Shown here in pieces: positions 1-8,496 of a stretch of 31,787 bases of DNA. Origin of the DNA: DATKBT01 sp035546295 (GTDB lineage Bacteria; Acidobacteriota; Thermoanaerobaculia; Multivoradales; Multivoraceae); NCBI GenBank assembly GCA_035546295.1, contig DATKBT010000184.1:1-31787 (forward strand). The letters run 5' to 3'. Position numbers and translations under genes: made by a program. Below the pieces are notes generated by a model, which was given only the letters and a program-made list of their open reading frames with translations, did no database searches and had not been told where the DNA came from. Within the stretch, counting starts at the first letter, position 1, and every line of letters starts with the position of its first letter.

Positions 1-597
1 TTCGACCGCGCGGATGCGCTCGCCGAGCTCCTGGATCTCGAGGCAGGCCTCGGCGAGGGGCGGTCGCAGCGTCGACGGCAGATCGGAATCTGCGTCCTCG
101 ATGAGCTCCCAGACCGCGGGGATCACGTGCCGTGCGCCTTGCGGGATGAAGTGGCCGAGCTCGCGCAACAGACCTCGCAGGGTGTTGATCCTGGCTGTTC
201 GATCGGCGAGCCACTGCGAACGGAGACGGTGCAGGGCGGTGAGCGACTGCTGGTCGATGCTCTTGACCGGAACGGGGACGATCTTCTCGTTGCGCGAAGC
301 CTCGAGCAGGGCTCGGGCGTCGTTGCGATCGGTCTTGTTGGTGGTGCGATAGGGAGCGACGTGGCGGACCGGGAGGAGGATCGGCGAGTGTCCGAGCTCG
401 CGAAGCTTTCGCGCCCAGTGGTGTGCGGTCCCGCAGGCTTCGAGCAGGACAGTCGCGGGCTGCCGCTGGGCGAAGAAGCGGAGGAAGCGGGTGCGGCTGA
501 GCCGGTGCTCCTCGGCGACCCGACCGGGCCGCTTCGAGACGGCGACCTGGAAAACGTTCTTGGCGATGTCGACGGCGATGGTCGTAGTAGGCTTCAC
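1..597 (-). CDS. IS110-family transposase, N-terminal part (runs off left edge)
   Basis: The reading frame starts at a GTG (595-597) preceded by a strong ribosome binding site (AAAGGAG, 604-610) and stays open to base 1, giving 199 visible codons. The start reads MKPTTTIAVDIAKNVFQVAV. The RuvC-like DEDD catalytic residues of IS110-family recombinases are visible as D10, E53 (LLEACGTAHHWARKL) and D90/D93 (TDRNDAR). The segment RINTLRGLLRELG is also typical of the family. The C-terminal Tnp_20 serine domain lies outside the window. These enzymes act with a structured guide RNA from one end of the element and leave no classic terminal inverted repeats. The N-terminus resembles the IS1111 subgroup, whose guide RNA lies downstream of the gene and so outside this window. 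It could be intact or truncated; the window cannot tell. Confidence 0.9.
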   Translation of the reverse strand, partial: MKPTTTIAVDIAKNVFQVAVSKRPGRVAEEHRLSRTRFLRFFAQRQPATVLLEACGTAHHWARKLRELGHSPILLPVRHVAPYRTTNKTDRNDARALLEASRNEKIVPVPVKSIDQQSLTALHRLRSQWLADRTARINTLRGLLRELGHFIPQGARHVIPAVWELIEDADSDLPSTLRPPLAEACLEIQELGERIRAVE

Positions 598-764
598 GGC
601 GGACTCCTTTCCCATGTGGTACATGCACGCGACTCTGGCACTCGGATGCCGCTCGAAGTCGCGGAGAGGAGTCCATCTCATCAATCCAGCCGACGAACCC
701 GTCGCTTCGCGCCGGGTTCCGCCGCTGAGCGGCGGGTCCTTAGAGCGCCCAGCGAAGACGGCGC
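598..764. mobile_element. Probable end region of the IS110-family element, with hairpins
   Basis: This 167-base stretch lies between the transposase start and hicB and holds no gene. An 8-bp inverted pair GGACTCCT (601-608) and AGGAGTCC (667-674) flanks the transposase leader. A second structured patch lies at 695-735: GAACCC (695-700) pairs with GGGTTC (714-719), and CCGCCGC (719-725) pairs with GCGGCGG (729-735) around a TGA loop. The exact boundary of the element cannot be placed from one copy. In the IS110 subgroup proper this end would carry the bridge RNA; in IS1111 relatives it would not. Confidence 0.4.
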
Positions 765-770
765 TAGAAT
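765..770 (+). promoter_or_regulatory. Possible -10 box (TAGAAT) of hicB, leaderless spacing
   Basis: TAGAAT matches five of six bases of the -10 consensus and ends 6 bases before the hicB ATG. Transcription would start at or next to the start codon, giving a leaderless mRNA. No good -35 hexamer is seen at the usual spacing and there is no Shine-Dalgarno sequence, which fits leaderless expression. Confidence 0.35.
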
Positions 771-776
771 GAGGCT

Positions 777-992
777 ATGACGAGAGACTTCGACGTCATC
801 GTAGAGCGTGACTCTGAGGGCTACTATGTGGCGTCCGTTCCGGCGCTGCGTGAATGCCACACCCAGGCGCGTTCCCTTGACGAGCTCATGGAACGAGCTC
901 GAGAGGCGATCGAGCTTTGCCTGGAAGTCGAAGGTGACGAGACCGAGCCGCTTGCGTTCGTCGGCGTGCAGCGACTCACCGTCACGGTATGA
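777..992 (+). CDS. hicB: HicB-like antitoxin (N-terminal HicB domain)
   Basis: This 71-residue protein begins MTRDFDVIVERDSEGYYVAS and contains the HicB RNase-H-like half-domain: DxEGYYVASVPALRECHTQA, then the helix SLDELMERAREAIELCLE. HicB proteins neutralise the mRNA-cleaving toxin HicA and often bind their own promoter. The short length means it lacks a C-terminal HTH or ribbon-helix-helix domain, as in many compact HicB proteins. Its stop overlaps the start of a truncated hicA by ATGA, so this was once a hicB-hicA operon. With the toxin broken it is probably an orphan. It sits beside an IS110-family element in a region visibly less GC-rich than the core genes, suggesting acquired DNA. Confidence 0.85.
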   Translation: MTRDFDVIVERDSEGYYVASVPALRECHTQARSLDELMERAREAIELCLEVEGDETEPLAFVGVQRLTVTV

Positions 993-1054
993 CCCGTCTG
1001 CCAGCGATCACCGGCAAAGAACTGGTAGCAGCCTTGAGCCGGACGGCGCCCTGA
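989..1054 (+). pseudogene. hicA: Truncated hicA toxin remnant
   Basis: An ATG overlapping the hicB stop (ATGA, 989-992) opens a frame of 21 residues, MTRLPAITGKELVAALSRTA followed by P, then stops at TGA (1052-1054). The first 16 or so residues match the usual N-terminus of HicA, where K-E-L/V-x-A-L leads into the double-stranded-RNA-binding fold. The catalytic histidine and the rest of the roughly 60-80-residue toxin are missing. The homology ends abruptly near base 1043, suggesting a deletion or recombination junction and not point decay. Confidence 0.7.
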
Positions 1055-1085
1055 CGCGCTTAGACGCGCCGCGAGCGCAAGGCAT

Positions 1086-1295
1086 ATGAGTAGTAGCGAA
1101 CGCGAAGATCTCCGCCCCGAGTACGCTCCCGAGCTGATTCGCTCCGACGAACGCGGGAAGTACGCGGCACGCTACCGCGAAAGGACCAACCTCGTTCCGA
1201 TCGACCCCGATCTGCGAGAGCACTATCCCGACTCCGAGGCCGTGAATCGAGCCCTCCATGAGCACCTTGCGCACCATCCTGGCGGGGCAACCTAA
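1086..1295 (+). CDS. Small hypothetical protein, antitoxin-like composition
   Basis: This 69-residue protein starts MSSSEREDLRPEYAPELIRS. Its central pattern GKYAARYRERTNLVPIDPDL followed by PDSEAVNRALHEHL resembles a widespread family of short, charged, uncharacterised proteins ending in a 'PDS..VN.AL' helix, often found beside toxin-antitoxin genes and in gene cassettes. I cannot assign a function. There is no signal peptide or membrane segment. It lies 31 bases after the hicA remnant and 43 bases before the NTF2-like gene, all on the plus strand. The ATG at 1086 is the only reasonable start. Confidence 0.6.
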   Translation: MSSSEREDLRPEYAPELIRSDERGKYAARYRERTNLVPIDPDLREHYPDSEAVNRALHEHLAHHPGGAT

Positions 1296-1338
1296 GCTGA
1301 TTCGCAGAGTCGCTTTGCCAATGTGAGGGTGTTGCCTG

Positions 1339-1740
1339 ATGTCAGCGATCGCAGAAATCGCGGGCGTACGTAGAAGATGGGCCGAAGCCATCAACACGGG
1401 ATCCGCTCGTGCGTTCGTCGGTTGTGTGACGGACGATGCGGTATGGCTGCCGCCGCGGGGTCATGCGATTCAGGGGACCGTGGCCTTGCGCGAATGGCTG
1501 GATGGTCTGTTTCAACAGTTTCGCTACGAGTTCGACACGAGAGACGAGCGGGTCCGCCTTGTCGGAGACAGGTGGGCGGTAGAAGACGCCCGTTTTAGGA
1601 GTGTGCTGCGACGAGAGTCCGAAGAGGGCGAGGGCATGATCCACGACGGCGCATACACGGTTCTCTGGCGGAGGCTCGACCCAGGAGACTGGCGCATTGA
1701 ACGCTACATCGACCGAACCGAATCGCCGCGCACGACCTGA
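1339..1740 (+). CDS. NTF2-like / SnoaL-type fold protein
   Basis: The 133-residue protein has the length and pattern of single-domain NTF2-like proteins (SgcJ/DUF4440-type). An N-terminal helix (IAGVRRRWAEAINTGSARAF) is followed by FVGCVTDDAVWLPPRGHAIQ, where the D/E-x-V-W-x-P-P segment after a short first strand is typical. Later alternating strands end in YTVLWRRLDPGDWRIERYI, the usual last strands of the cone-shaped fold. Members act as small-ligand hydrolases, isomerases or binding proteins; nothing here fixes the ligand. There is no export signal. Its TGA stop lies inside the 5' arm of an attC-like palindrome, as in integron gene cassettes. Confidence 0.75.
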   Translation: MSAIAEIAGVRRRWAEAINTGSARAFVGCVTDDAVWLPPRGHAIQGTVALREWLDGLFQQFRYEFDTRDERVRLVGDRWAVEDARFRSVLRRESEEGEGMIHDGAYTVLWRRLDPGDWRIERYIDRTESPRTT

Positions 1741-1801
1741 CGCGCCGCTGCACCTGACGGTCGCCTGTGGCGCCCGCAGGTGAGCGGCCGAGACGTTGGG
1801 C
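1736..1801. repeat. attC-like imperfect palindrome
   Basis: The outer arms CCTGACG (1736-1742) and CGTTGGG (1794-1800) pair with two G-U-type matches, and GTTGGGC (1795-1801) fits the integron core GTTRRRY. The inner arms GCCGCT-G-CACCTG (1744-1756) and CAGGTG-AGCGGC (1777-1788) pair perfectly except for one bulged G at 1750, like the extrahelical base of attC sites. Size (66 bases) and position at the end of a small gene fit. Against it: the left core box is weak (CTGAC in place of YAAC), the spacers are unequal (1 and 5 bases), and no integrase is in view. Confidence 0.35.
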
Positions 1802-2073
1802 TGCTCGGCCAAGATCTGACAGCGCGCTGGTCACTGAGCCATCGGATCCATCTGCTGGAGGCGAGCGCCGTGTGGTGCAACCCCTGTTGTGGCGGCTCCT
1901 CGAGAGGCTCCACGACCACGACGAGTGCTCGAATCCACGCTGTGGCGTCTCGACGAGTGCCTGCGCGAGCTGGAGCTTTCCGGGCTGGCGCCTGAATAGG
2001 CCTCCCGAGCCGAGCTCCGGTTTCGAGTCGCGAGCCTTCGCCGTACACTCCGCCCGCCGACACCACCCCGGGG
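1802..2073. other. No intact gene; possible decayed coding remnant
   Basis: No complete gene was found. On the plus strand, one frame ending at TAG 1997-1999 reads LWRLDECLRELELSGLAPE with GC-rich third positions, and just before it another frame reads PLLWRLLERLHDHDE. These look like pieces of one frameshifted, decayed gene, but I cannot name it. A possible -35/-10 pair for the next gene lies at TTTCGA (2021-2026) and TACACT (2044-2049), with 17-base spacing. Confidence 0.3.
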
Positions 2074-2433
2074 GTGCGATCCTTGCGCGATGGAGAGACC
2101 GCGGGCGAAGAGCATGACGGCGGGCGCCAGCCGAGCCGGCGAGACGTCGTCGACATCGGTCCCGAGAGGCTCCGCCGCAAAGCCGAGGATCTCTACGTCG
2201 AGTGCCCGCGCTGCGGCGAGCTCACCTTCATGCGTCACACGCGATGTCAGGCCTGCGGCCTGTGGTTCCAGGGGGAGGCGTTCCAGTTCGCGCCCTCCGA
2301 CGTCGCCGACGTTCCGCGCCAGCGGCCCTGGGTCCGCGCCGCCGGGAGGACGATCGTCGTCCTGCTCGGCGTCCTGATCGTCGTCCTGATCCCGGTCGCG
2401 CTCGCCGCCCTCGTCTCCTGGACGGTCCGATGA
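2074..2433 (+). CDS. Zinc-ribbon protein with C-terminal membrane segment
   Basis: This 119-residue protein has a charged N-terminus, a four-cysteine zinc ribbon (C44-P-R-C47 and C58-Q-A-C61) and one strongly hydrophobic helix at about residues 92-116 (TIVVLLGVLIVVLIPVALAA), so it is probably tail-anchored with the zinc ribbon in the cytoplasm. The function is unknown; such small zinc-ribbon membrane proteins are usually annotated as hypothetical. GTG at 2074 is the first start in frame, with a TACACT -10-like box 24 bases upstream. The next gene lies 163 bases on, in the same direction. Confidence 0.65.
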   Translation: MRSLRDGETAGEEHDGGRQPSRRDVVDIGPERLRRKAEDLYVECPRCGELTFMRHTRCQACGLWFQGEAFQFAPSDVADVPRQRPWVRAAGRTIVVLLGVLIVVLIPVALAALVSWTVR

Positions 2434-2596
2434 CGGGCTCCCCGATCGCCCGGGCGAGCGGGCTCGAGAGCGAGGCTGCTCGGTTGGGGGCCGCCGGTGC
2501 GTCGCACGGTGGCGGGGCGGTCACCCGGTTCGGCACCCCGCCTGCTCGCGCCGTCGCCTCTGAGGCTCCGGAACGCCGCTCGAGTCGGAGGCTCCG

Positions 2597-3406
2597 TTGA
2601 TCGTCGCGCTCGCTTCGCCTCGCGCCGCCTCGTCCCTCGAGGACGGTCTCGATCGGATCGAGCGACTCCTCGCCGAGGCGTCCGCCCAGGGGGCTCGGAT
2701 CGCCTGCTTTCCGGAAGCCTATCTGCCGGGGCTGCGCGGACAGGACTTCGACGTCGTGCCGTTCGAGCGAGCGGACGAGGAGCGCGTTCTCGACGCGGTC
2801 CGCCAGGCGTCGAAGCGACACTCGATCGCGACCATCCTCGGAATGGAGCGCAGGGTCGCCGCCGGCCGCCAGATCACGGCCTTCGTGGTCGACGCGCGGG
2901 GAGAGGTTCAGGGCTGCCAGACCAAGAACCAGCTCGACCCCAGCGAGGATCGATTCTACGTGCCCGGCGACACGCGACAGCTCTTCGAGATCGACGGTCT
3001 TCCCTTCGGCATCGTGATCTGCCACGAGGGTTGGCGCTACCCCGAAACCGTGCGGTGGGCGGCGGTGCGCGGCGCCAAGATCGTCTTCCATCCGCAACAT
3101 ACGGGGAGCGATACGGGGAGCGATACGGAGGGCGTCCGGCCGACTCGATGGGGCGATCCCGAACGCGCCTACTACGAGAAGGCGATGATGATGCGCAGCA
3201 TCGAGAACACCATCTACTTCGCCAGCGTCAATTACGCCCTCCGCTTTCCGGAGGCGGCGACCAGCCTGATCGCGCCTTCGGGGGAATGCCAGGCGTACCT
3301 GCCGTACGGGGAGGAAGGCATCCTGGTCGAGGAGCTCGACCTCGAGCTGGCGACCGGCCTGATCGCCGGGCGTTTCGCACCGGAGCGCTATCGCGAGGTC
3401 CCGTGA
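2597..3406 (+). CDS. Carbon-nitrogen hydrolase (nitrilase superfamily)
   Basis: The 269-residue protein carries the Glu-Lys-Cys catalytic triad of the nitrilase superfamily: E40 in CFPEAYLPG, K110 in CQTKNQLDPSEDRFYVPGD, and C142 in GIVICHEGWRYPE. These enzymes hydrolyse amides or nitriles of small molecules through a cysteine thioester. It is a stand-alone domain of normal length, probably cytoplasmic, and the exact substrate is not evident. The closest look is to ring-form 'carbon-nitrogen hydrolase family' amidases, not true nitrilases. The start is TTG (2597), the only start after the upstream in-frame stop. A 12-base near-tandem repeat (ACGGGGAGCGAT, about 3110-3130) encodes TGSDTGSDTEG in a surface loop. 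It converges with typA. Confidence 0.88.
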   Translation: MIVALASPRAASSLEDGLDRIERLLAEASAQGARIACFPEAYLPGLRGQDFDVVPFERADEERVLDAVRQASKRHSIATILGMERRVAAGRQITAFVVDARGEVQGCQTKNQLDPSEDRFYVPGDTRQLFEIDGLPFGIVICHEGWRYPETVRWAAVRGAKIVFHPQHTGSDTGSDTEGVRPTRWGDPERAYYEKAMMMRSIENTIYFASVNYALRFPEAATSLIAPSGECQAYLPYGEEGILVEELDLELATGLIAGRFAPERYREVP

Positions 3407-3506
3407 GCCTCTGAATGTGCTCGAGAGCATCTTCGCGGCTAGCAGCCCGCTGATCCCCCGTGGTCTCGCTCTTCTCGAGCTCCCGCCGTGACGACCGGGC
3501 AGTCTT

Positions 3507-5351
<1,845 letters not shown>

Positions 5352-5489
5352 CTCGGGATCGCTGCCCGCTGCGAGGCGTGATTGCGGGCCGGAACGGGTG
5401 TCGGGGGTGCGGCTCGGAGCTCGAGCCGGAGGCGGGACGCGAACTCTAGCGTCAAAACACGCCGTCTCCAATGGATGTTCCTGCTCGGC

Positions 5490-5625
5490 TAGCCTCCGAT
5501 CTGCTTGGGCGCGCTGCGCGCGCTATAGCAGATCTCCGGCTAGCAATTGCTCGCGGCTCTAAGCGCCTCCGGCGCGTCGCCGCGGACAGCCGTAGAACCG
5601 GATCTCGAATTTTCGGACAGCCTCT
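5490..5625. repeat. Dispersed hairpin repeat, copy A (first of a 3x136-bp tandem array)
   Basis: The 136-base unit opens with an interrupted hairpin: TAGCC (5490-5494) pairs with GGCTA (5538-5542), ATCTGC (5499-5504) with GCAGAT (5528-5533), and a GCGCGC-rich inner part closes it. The 3' half has a conserved block with GCGCC-TCC-GGCGC nested between GGCT and AGCC. All three copies are open in several frames, but those frames contain only low-complexity arginine/alanine-rich peptide and no gene-like start. It lies between the divergent starts of typA and the heme A synthase. Confidence 0.9.
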
Positions 5626-5761
5626 TAGCCTCCGATCTGCTTGGGCGCGCTGCGCGCGCTATAGCAGATCTCCGGCTAGCAATTGCTCGCGGCTCTAAGC
5701 GCCTCCGGCGCGTCGCCGCCGACAGCCGTAGAACCGGGTCTCGAATTTTCGGACAGCCTCT
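5626..5761. repeat. Dispersed hairpin repeat, copy B
   Basis: This copy abuts copy A with no spacer and differs from it at only two of 136 positions (G to C in the GCCGCGGAC stretch, A to G in ACCGGATC). Such near-identity implies recent tandem duplication. The hairpin arms are unchanged. Confidence 0.9.
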
Positions 5762-5899
5762 TAGCCTCCGATCTGCTTGGGCGCGCTGCGCGCGCTATAG
5801 CAGATCTCCGGCTAGCAATTGCTCGCGGCTCTAAGCGCCTCCGGCGCGTCGCCGCGGACAGCCGTAGAACCGGATCTCGAACACTCGGGACAGGCTTCT
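5762..5899. repeat. Dispersed hairpin repeat, copy C (3' end diverged)
   Basis: The first 119 or so bases match copy A exactly up to the CTCGAA block. The tail (CACTCGGGACAGGCTTCT) has diverged from the TTTTCGGACAGCCTCT tail of A and B, which marks the old end of the array. Bases 5900-6046 after it hold no gene, only the putative -10 of the next gene (TACGAT, 6034-6039). Confidence 0.85.
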
Positions 5900-6046
5900 C
5901 GAGGCGGGAGCGGCCCGGGCCGACCGAGCGCCGACGTTCTCCGCCGTGGTTCCGGGCGGCTTCGCCGGCCGGCCCCTTTTCGGCGGATCGCGCAACCATG
6001 CCCTAGAACGGCCCGAACGAGCGTGGTGTCACGTACGATTTCGGTC

Positions 6047-7162
6047 GTGAACGACCCGAGCGCCCGGCCGCCCTTCGCTCGCTTCGCCTGGCTCACGCTC
6101 GCCTACACCGTGGCCGTGATCCTGTTCGGGGCCTGGGTGCGCATCACGGGCTCGGGCGCGGGCTGCGGCCAGCATTGGCCGAGCTGCCACGGCGAGCTGC
6201 TGCATCGCCCCGAGTCGGTCGAGACCCTCATCGAGCTCACTCATCGGGTGACGTCGGCGGCCGACGGGCTGTTGATCGTCGTCCTCGTCGTCTGGAGCCT
6301 GCGCGCCTTCGAGCGGCGGCACCCGGCGCGCAGGTTCGCGGCCGCGTCGCTGGCGTTCGTGATCCTCGAGGGCCTGATCGGCGCCATGCTGGTGCGCTTC
6401 GAGCTGGTGGTCGACGACGACTCGGCGCTGCGCGCGCTGATCATGTCGCTGCACCTGGTCAACACCTCGCTCCTCACCGGCGCGCTGGCTCTCACCGCCT
6501 GGTCGGCGCAGGGACGTCGGATCCGCTGGCGCTCGGGAGAGCCCGCCGGACGGCGAGCGCGCCTGCTGCTGCTGGGCGGGCTGGTCGCGATGCTCGTCGT
6601 GATGATGAGCGGAGCAATCACCGCGCTCGGCGACACGCTCTACCCCCTGGCGCCGGACGGCACCAGGATCGAAGCGCTGATCGCCGATCAGAGCCCGACC
6701 GCGCACTTCCTCCAGCGGGTGCGCCTGCTGCACCCGCTGCTCGCGTGCGCGGTCACCCTCTACCTGCTCTACATGGCGCTGGCGGTGCGCGATCGCACGG
6801 CGGCCCCGGCAGATCCGACGGGGCCGCCGTCCCCGAGGACCCTGGCGCCGATTCCGACGACGCCTACGGCTCCGACTCCGACGACTCGGGCAACTCCGGC
6901 AAGATCGATCCGCCTCGTCAAGTCGAACGCTGCGCTGTGGGTGATCGGCCTCGCCTTCCTCCAGGTCGTCCTCGGGGTCGTCAACATCGTGCTGTCGGCG
7001 CCGGGCTGGATGCAGGTCGTCCACCTCGCCGGCGCCACGATCTACTGGGTGGTGCTCCTGCTGTTCGCGGCCGAGGCCACCGCCTGCCCTCAGGGGGCCG
7101 GCGCGGGCAGCGAGGAAGCCGAGGCGGTGCGGTCGAGAATCCCCGCTCACCAGATGCCCTGA
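6047..7162 (+). CDS. ctaA: Heme A synthase (COX15/CtaA family)
   Basis: The 371-residue multi-pass membrane protein converts heme O to heme A for aa3-type cytochrome oxidases. The family signature ITGSGAGCGQHWPSCHG (with C40 and C47) is followed by the conserved helix-capping histidines H66 (LTHRVTS), H136 (SLHLVNTSLL), H229 (RLLHPLL) and H326 (VVHLAGATIYW), arranged as two repeated four-helix bundles. The start is GTG at 6047; longer frames run back into the repeat array and are not credible. A TACGAT box ends 7 bases before the GTG. An unusual Pro/Thr-rich loop (residues about 250-290) separates helices in the second half and adds length. No cox operon genes (ctaB, coxABC) are adjacent, so it is an isolated copy. 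Confidence 0.92.
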   Translation: MNDPSARPPFARFAWLTLAYTVAVILFGAWVRITGSGAGCGQHWPSCHGELLHRPESVETLIELTHRVTSAADGLLIVVLVVWSLRAFERRHPARRFAAASLAFVILEGLIGAMLVRFELVVDDDSALRALIMSLHLVNTSLLTGALALTAWSAQGRRIRWRSGEPAGRRARLLLLGGLVAMLVVMMSGAITALGDTLYPLAPDGTRIEALIADQSPTAHFLQRVRLLHPLLACAVTLYLLYMALAVRDRTAAPADPTGPPSPRTLAPIPTTPTAPTPTTRATPARSIRLVKSNAALWVIGLAFLQVVLGVVNIVLSAPGWMQVVHLAGATIYWVVLLLFAAEATACPQGAGAGSEEAEAVRSRIPAHQMP

Positions 7163-7353
7163 GTCGCCGGCCGCCGTCGTTCGACTCGAACGCCGAGCGG
7201 CGGTCGTGCTGGGGTGGCGGTGGGCCGACCGGTGTTCGTCTTGAACCGGGGCCGGTTTGATGGGACAGTACGCATCCGGAACCCCTGACGAGACTGGCCC
7301 CACCGCACCCGATCGTCCGGCGTGCCGCGCGGCCTGAGACCCGGAGGACTCGT

Positions 7354-8100
7354 ATGGAAATCTTCCTCGCGGAAGCCGTCGGCACCGCCCTGCTCGTACT
7401 GCTCGGCGACGGAGTCGTCGCCAACCAGCTCCTCGGCAAGACCAAGGGTCACGGCACCGGCTGGGTGATGATCACCACCGGCTGGGGCCTGGCGGTGGCG
7501 ATCGCCGTCTACAGCGTCGGCCGGATCTCGGGAGCGCACATCAATCCGGCGGTGACGCTCGGGCTGTGGTCGATCGGCCAGCTCGAGGGCTCGCTCGTCG
7601 GCACCTACCTGATCGCCCAGATGACGGGCGCGCTGATCGGCGCCGTCCTGGTCTGGCTGGCCTACCTGCCGCACTGGAAGGAGACGCCCGACGCCGCCGC
7701 CAAGCTCGGCGTCTTCGCTACCGGCCCCGAGATCCGCTCGGCTCCCGCCAACCTGCTCTGCGAGGCGATCGGCACCTTCGTGCTGGTGTTCGGCGTGCTG
7801 GCGATCGGCCAGAACGCGGGCGAGATGATCGACGGCGACTTCGACCTGTCGTCGGTGTTCAGCACCGCGATCAACCCGCTGCTCGTCGGCTTTCTGGTGT
7901 GGGGCATCGGCCTGAGCCTGGGCGGCCCGACCGGATACGCGATCAACCCCGCCCGGGATCTCGGACCGCGGATCGCTCACGCCCTGCTGCCGATCGCGGG
8001 CAAGGGGAGCTCGGACTGGGGCTACGCGTGGATCCCGATCGTCGGGCCGATCGCGGGGGGCGTCCTCGGGGCGCTGGTGTTCCAGGCGCTGATGGCCTAG
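7354..8100 (+). CDS. glpF: Aquaglyceroporin / glycerol facilitator
   Basis: This 248-residue, six-helix major intrinsic protein carries both pore motifs: GAHINPAVTLG (NPA at 64-66) and GYAINPARDLGPR (NPA at 198-200). The aspartate right after NPAR (D202) marks glycerol-conducting channels over water-only aquaporins. It sits in the inner membrane and feeds glycerol to the kinase encoded 396 bases downstream. A clear GGAGGA ribosome binding site (7343-7348) precedes ATG 7354. The TAG stop is also the first triplet of a diverged copy of the dispersed repeat. A hairpin GTGGTG-AA-CACCAC (8136-8149) after the gene could attenuate or end transcription. Confidence 0.95.
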   Translation: MEIFLAEAVGTALLVLLGDGVVANQLLGKTKGHGTGWVMITTGWGLAVAIAVYSVGRISGAHINPAVTLGLWSIGQLEGSLVGTYLIAQMTGALIGAVLVWLAYLPHWKETPDAAAKLGVFATGPEIRSAPANLLCEAIGTFVLVFGVLAIGQNAGEMIDGDFDLSSVFSTAINPLLVGFLVWGIGLSLGGPTGYAINPARDLGPRIAHALLPIAGKGSSDWGYAWIPIVGPIAGGVLGALVFQALMA

Positions 8101-8297
8101 CCTGACCGCACCGCGACCCTGCTGCTCGTTGGGGAGTGGTGAACACCACGAGCCCGCTAGCAATCGCTCGCGGCTCCACTCCGAGCTGAGGTGACAGCCG
8201 AAGCGAGAAGCGGTGAGGTGCGCTGAGCCTGCGAAGCGGACCGAGCCCAGCGCCTCCGGCGCGTCGCCGCGGACAGCCGTAGAACCGGGTCTCGAAG
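8098..8297. repeat. Diverged and expanded copy D of the dispersed hairpin repeat
   Basis: This copy fills the glpF-glpK gap. It starts with TAGCCT at the glpF stop, has its own hairpin (GTGGTG 8136-8141 with CACCAC 8144-8149), then the family block GCTAGCAATCGCTCGCGGCTC (8156-8176, one base different from copies A-C). About 70 extra bases not found in other copies follow, and then the conserved 3' block from AGCGCC (8249) to CTCGAA. No gene is present in 8101-8496. Confidence 0.75.
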
Positions 8298-8449
8298 AGT
8301 CGGCCGATCGCGGCCATCGGCGCCGATGCGGGATCGCGTCACCGAGGGCGACGAGGGACGTCCCGTCGATCAAGGGCGCCTCGCTCCTCCGGCCGAGACC
8401 AGGCCGGCCGCGGAATGACCGCCACAGGGCTGCGAAGGCTCCTCGCATT

Positions 8450-8472
8450 TGGTCGCGATATCGTCGCGACCA
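8450..8472. promoter_or_regulatory. Perfect 9-bp inverted repeat upstream of glpK
   Basis: TGGTCGCGA (8450-8458) and TCGCGACCA (8464-8472) flank a 5-base centre TATCG. It ends 24 bases before the glpK ATG and just ahead of its ribosome binding site (GGAG, 8486-8489). It could be an operator for a glycerol-responsive repressor or a leader hairpin; no repressor gene is in the window. Confidence 0.5.
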
Positions 8473-8496
8473 CACCGACGACCATTGGAGAAGCCC

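Noticed and set aside
1287..1337. GGCAAC/GTTGCC inverted pair between the two small genes, considered as attC
   Set aside because: The arms do not fit RYYYAAC/GTTRRRY and no inner stem is visible; probably chance.
5490..5899. CRISPR array
   Set aside because: The three 136-bp units abut directly, without unique spacers, and are far longer than CRISPR repeats; no cas genes are present.
5471..6006. Plus-strand frames with repeated LRLAIARGSKRLRRVAADSR peptides
   Set aside because: They are translations of the 136-bp non-coding repeat; several frames are open equally and the copies vary by compensatory stem changes, not by codon.
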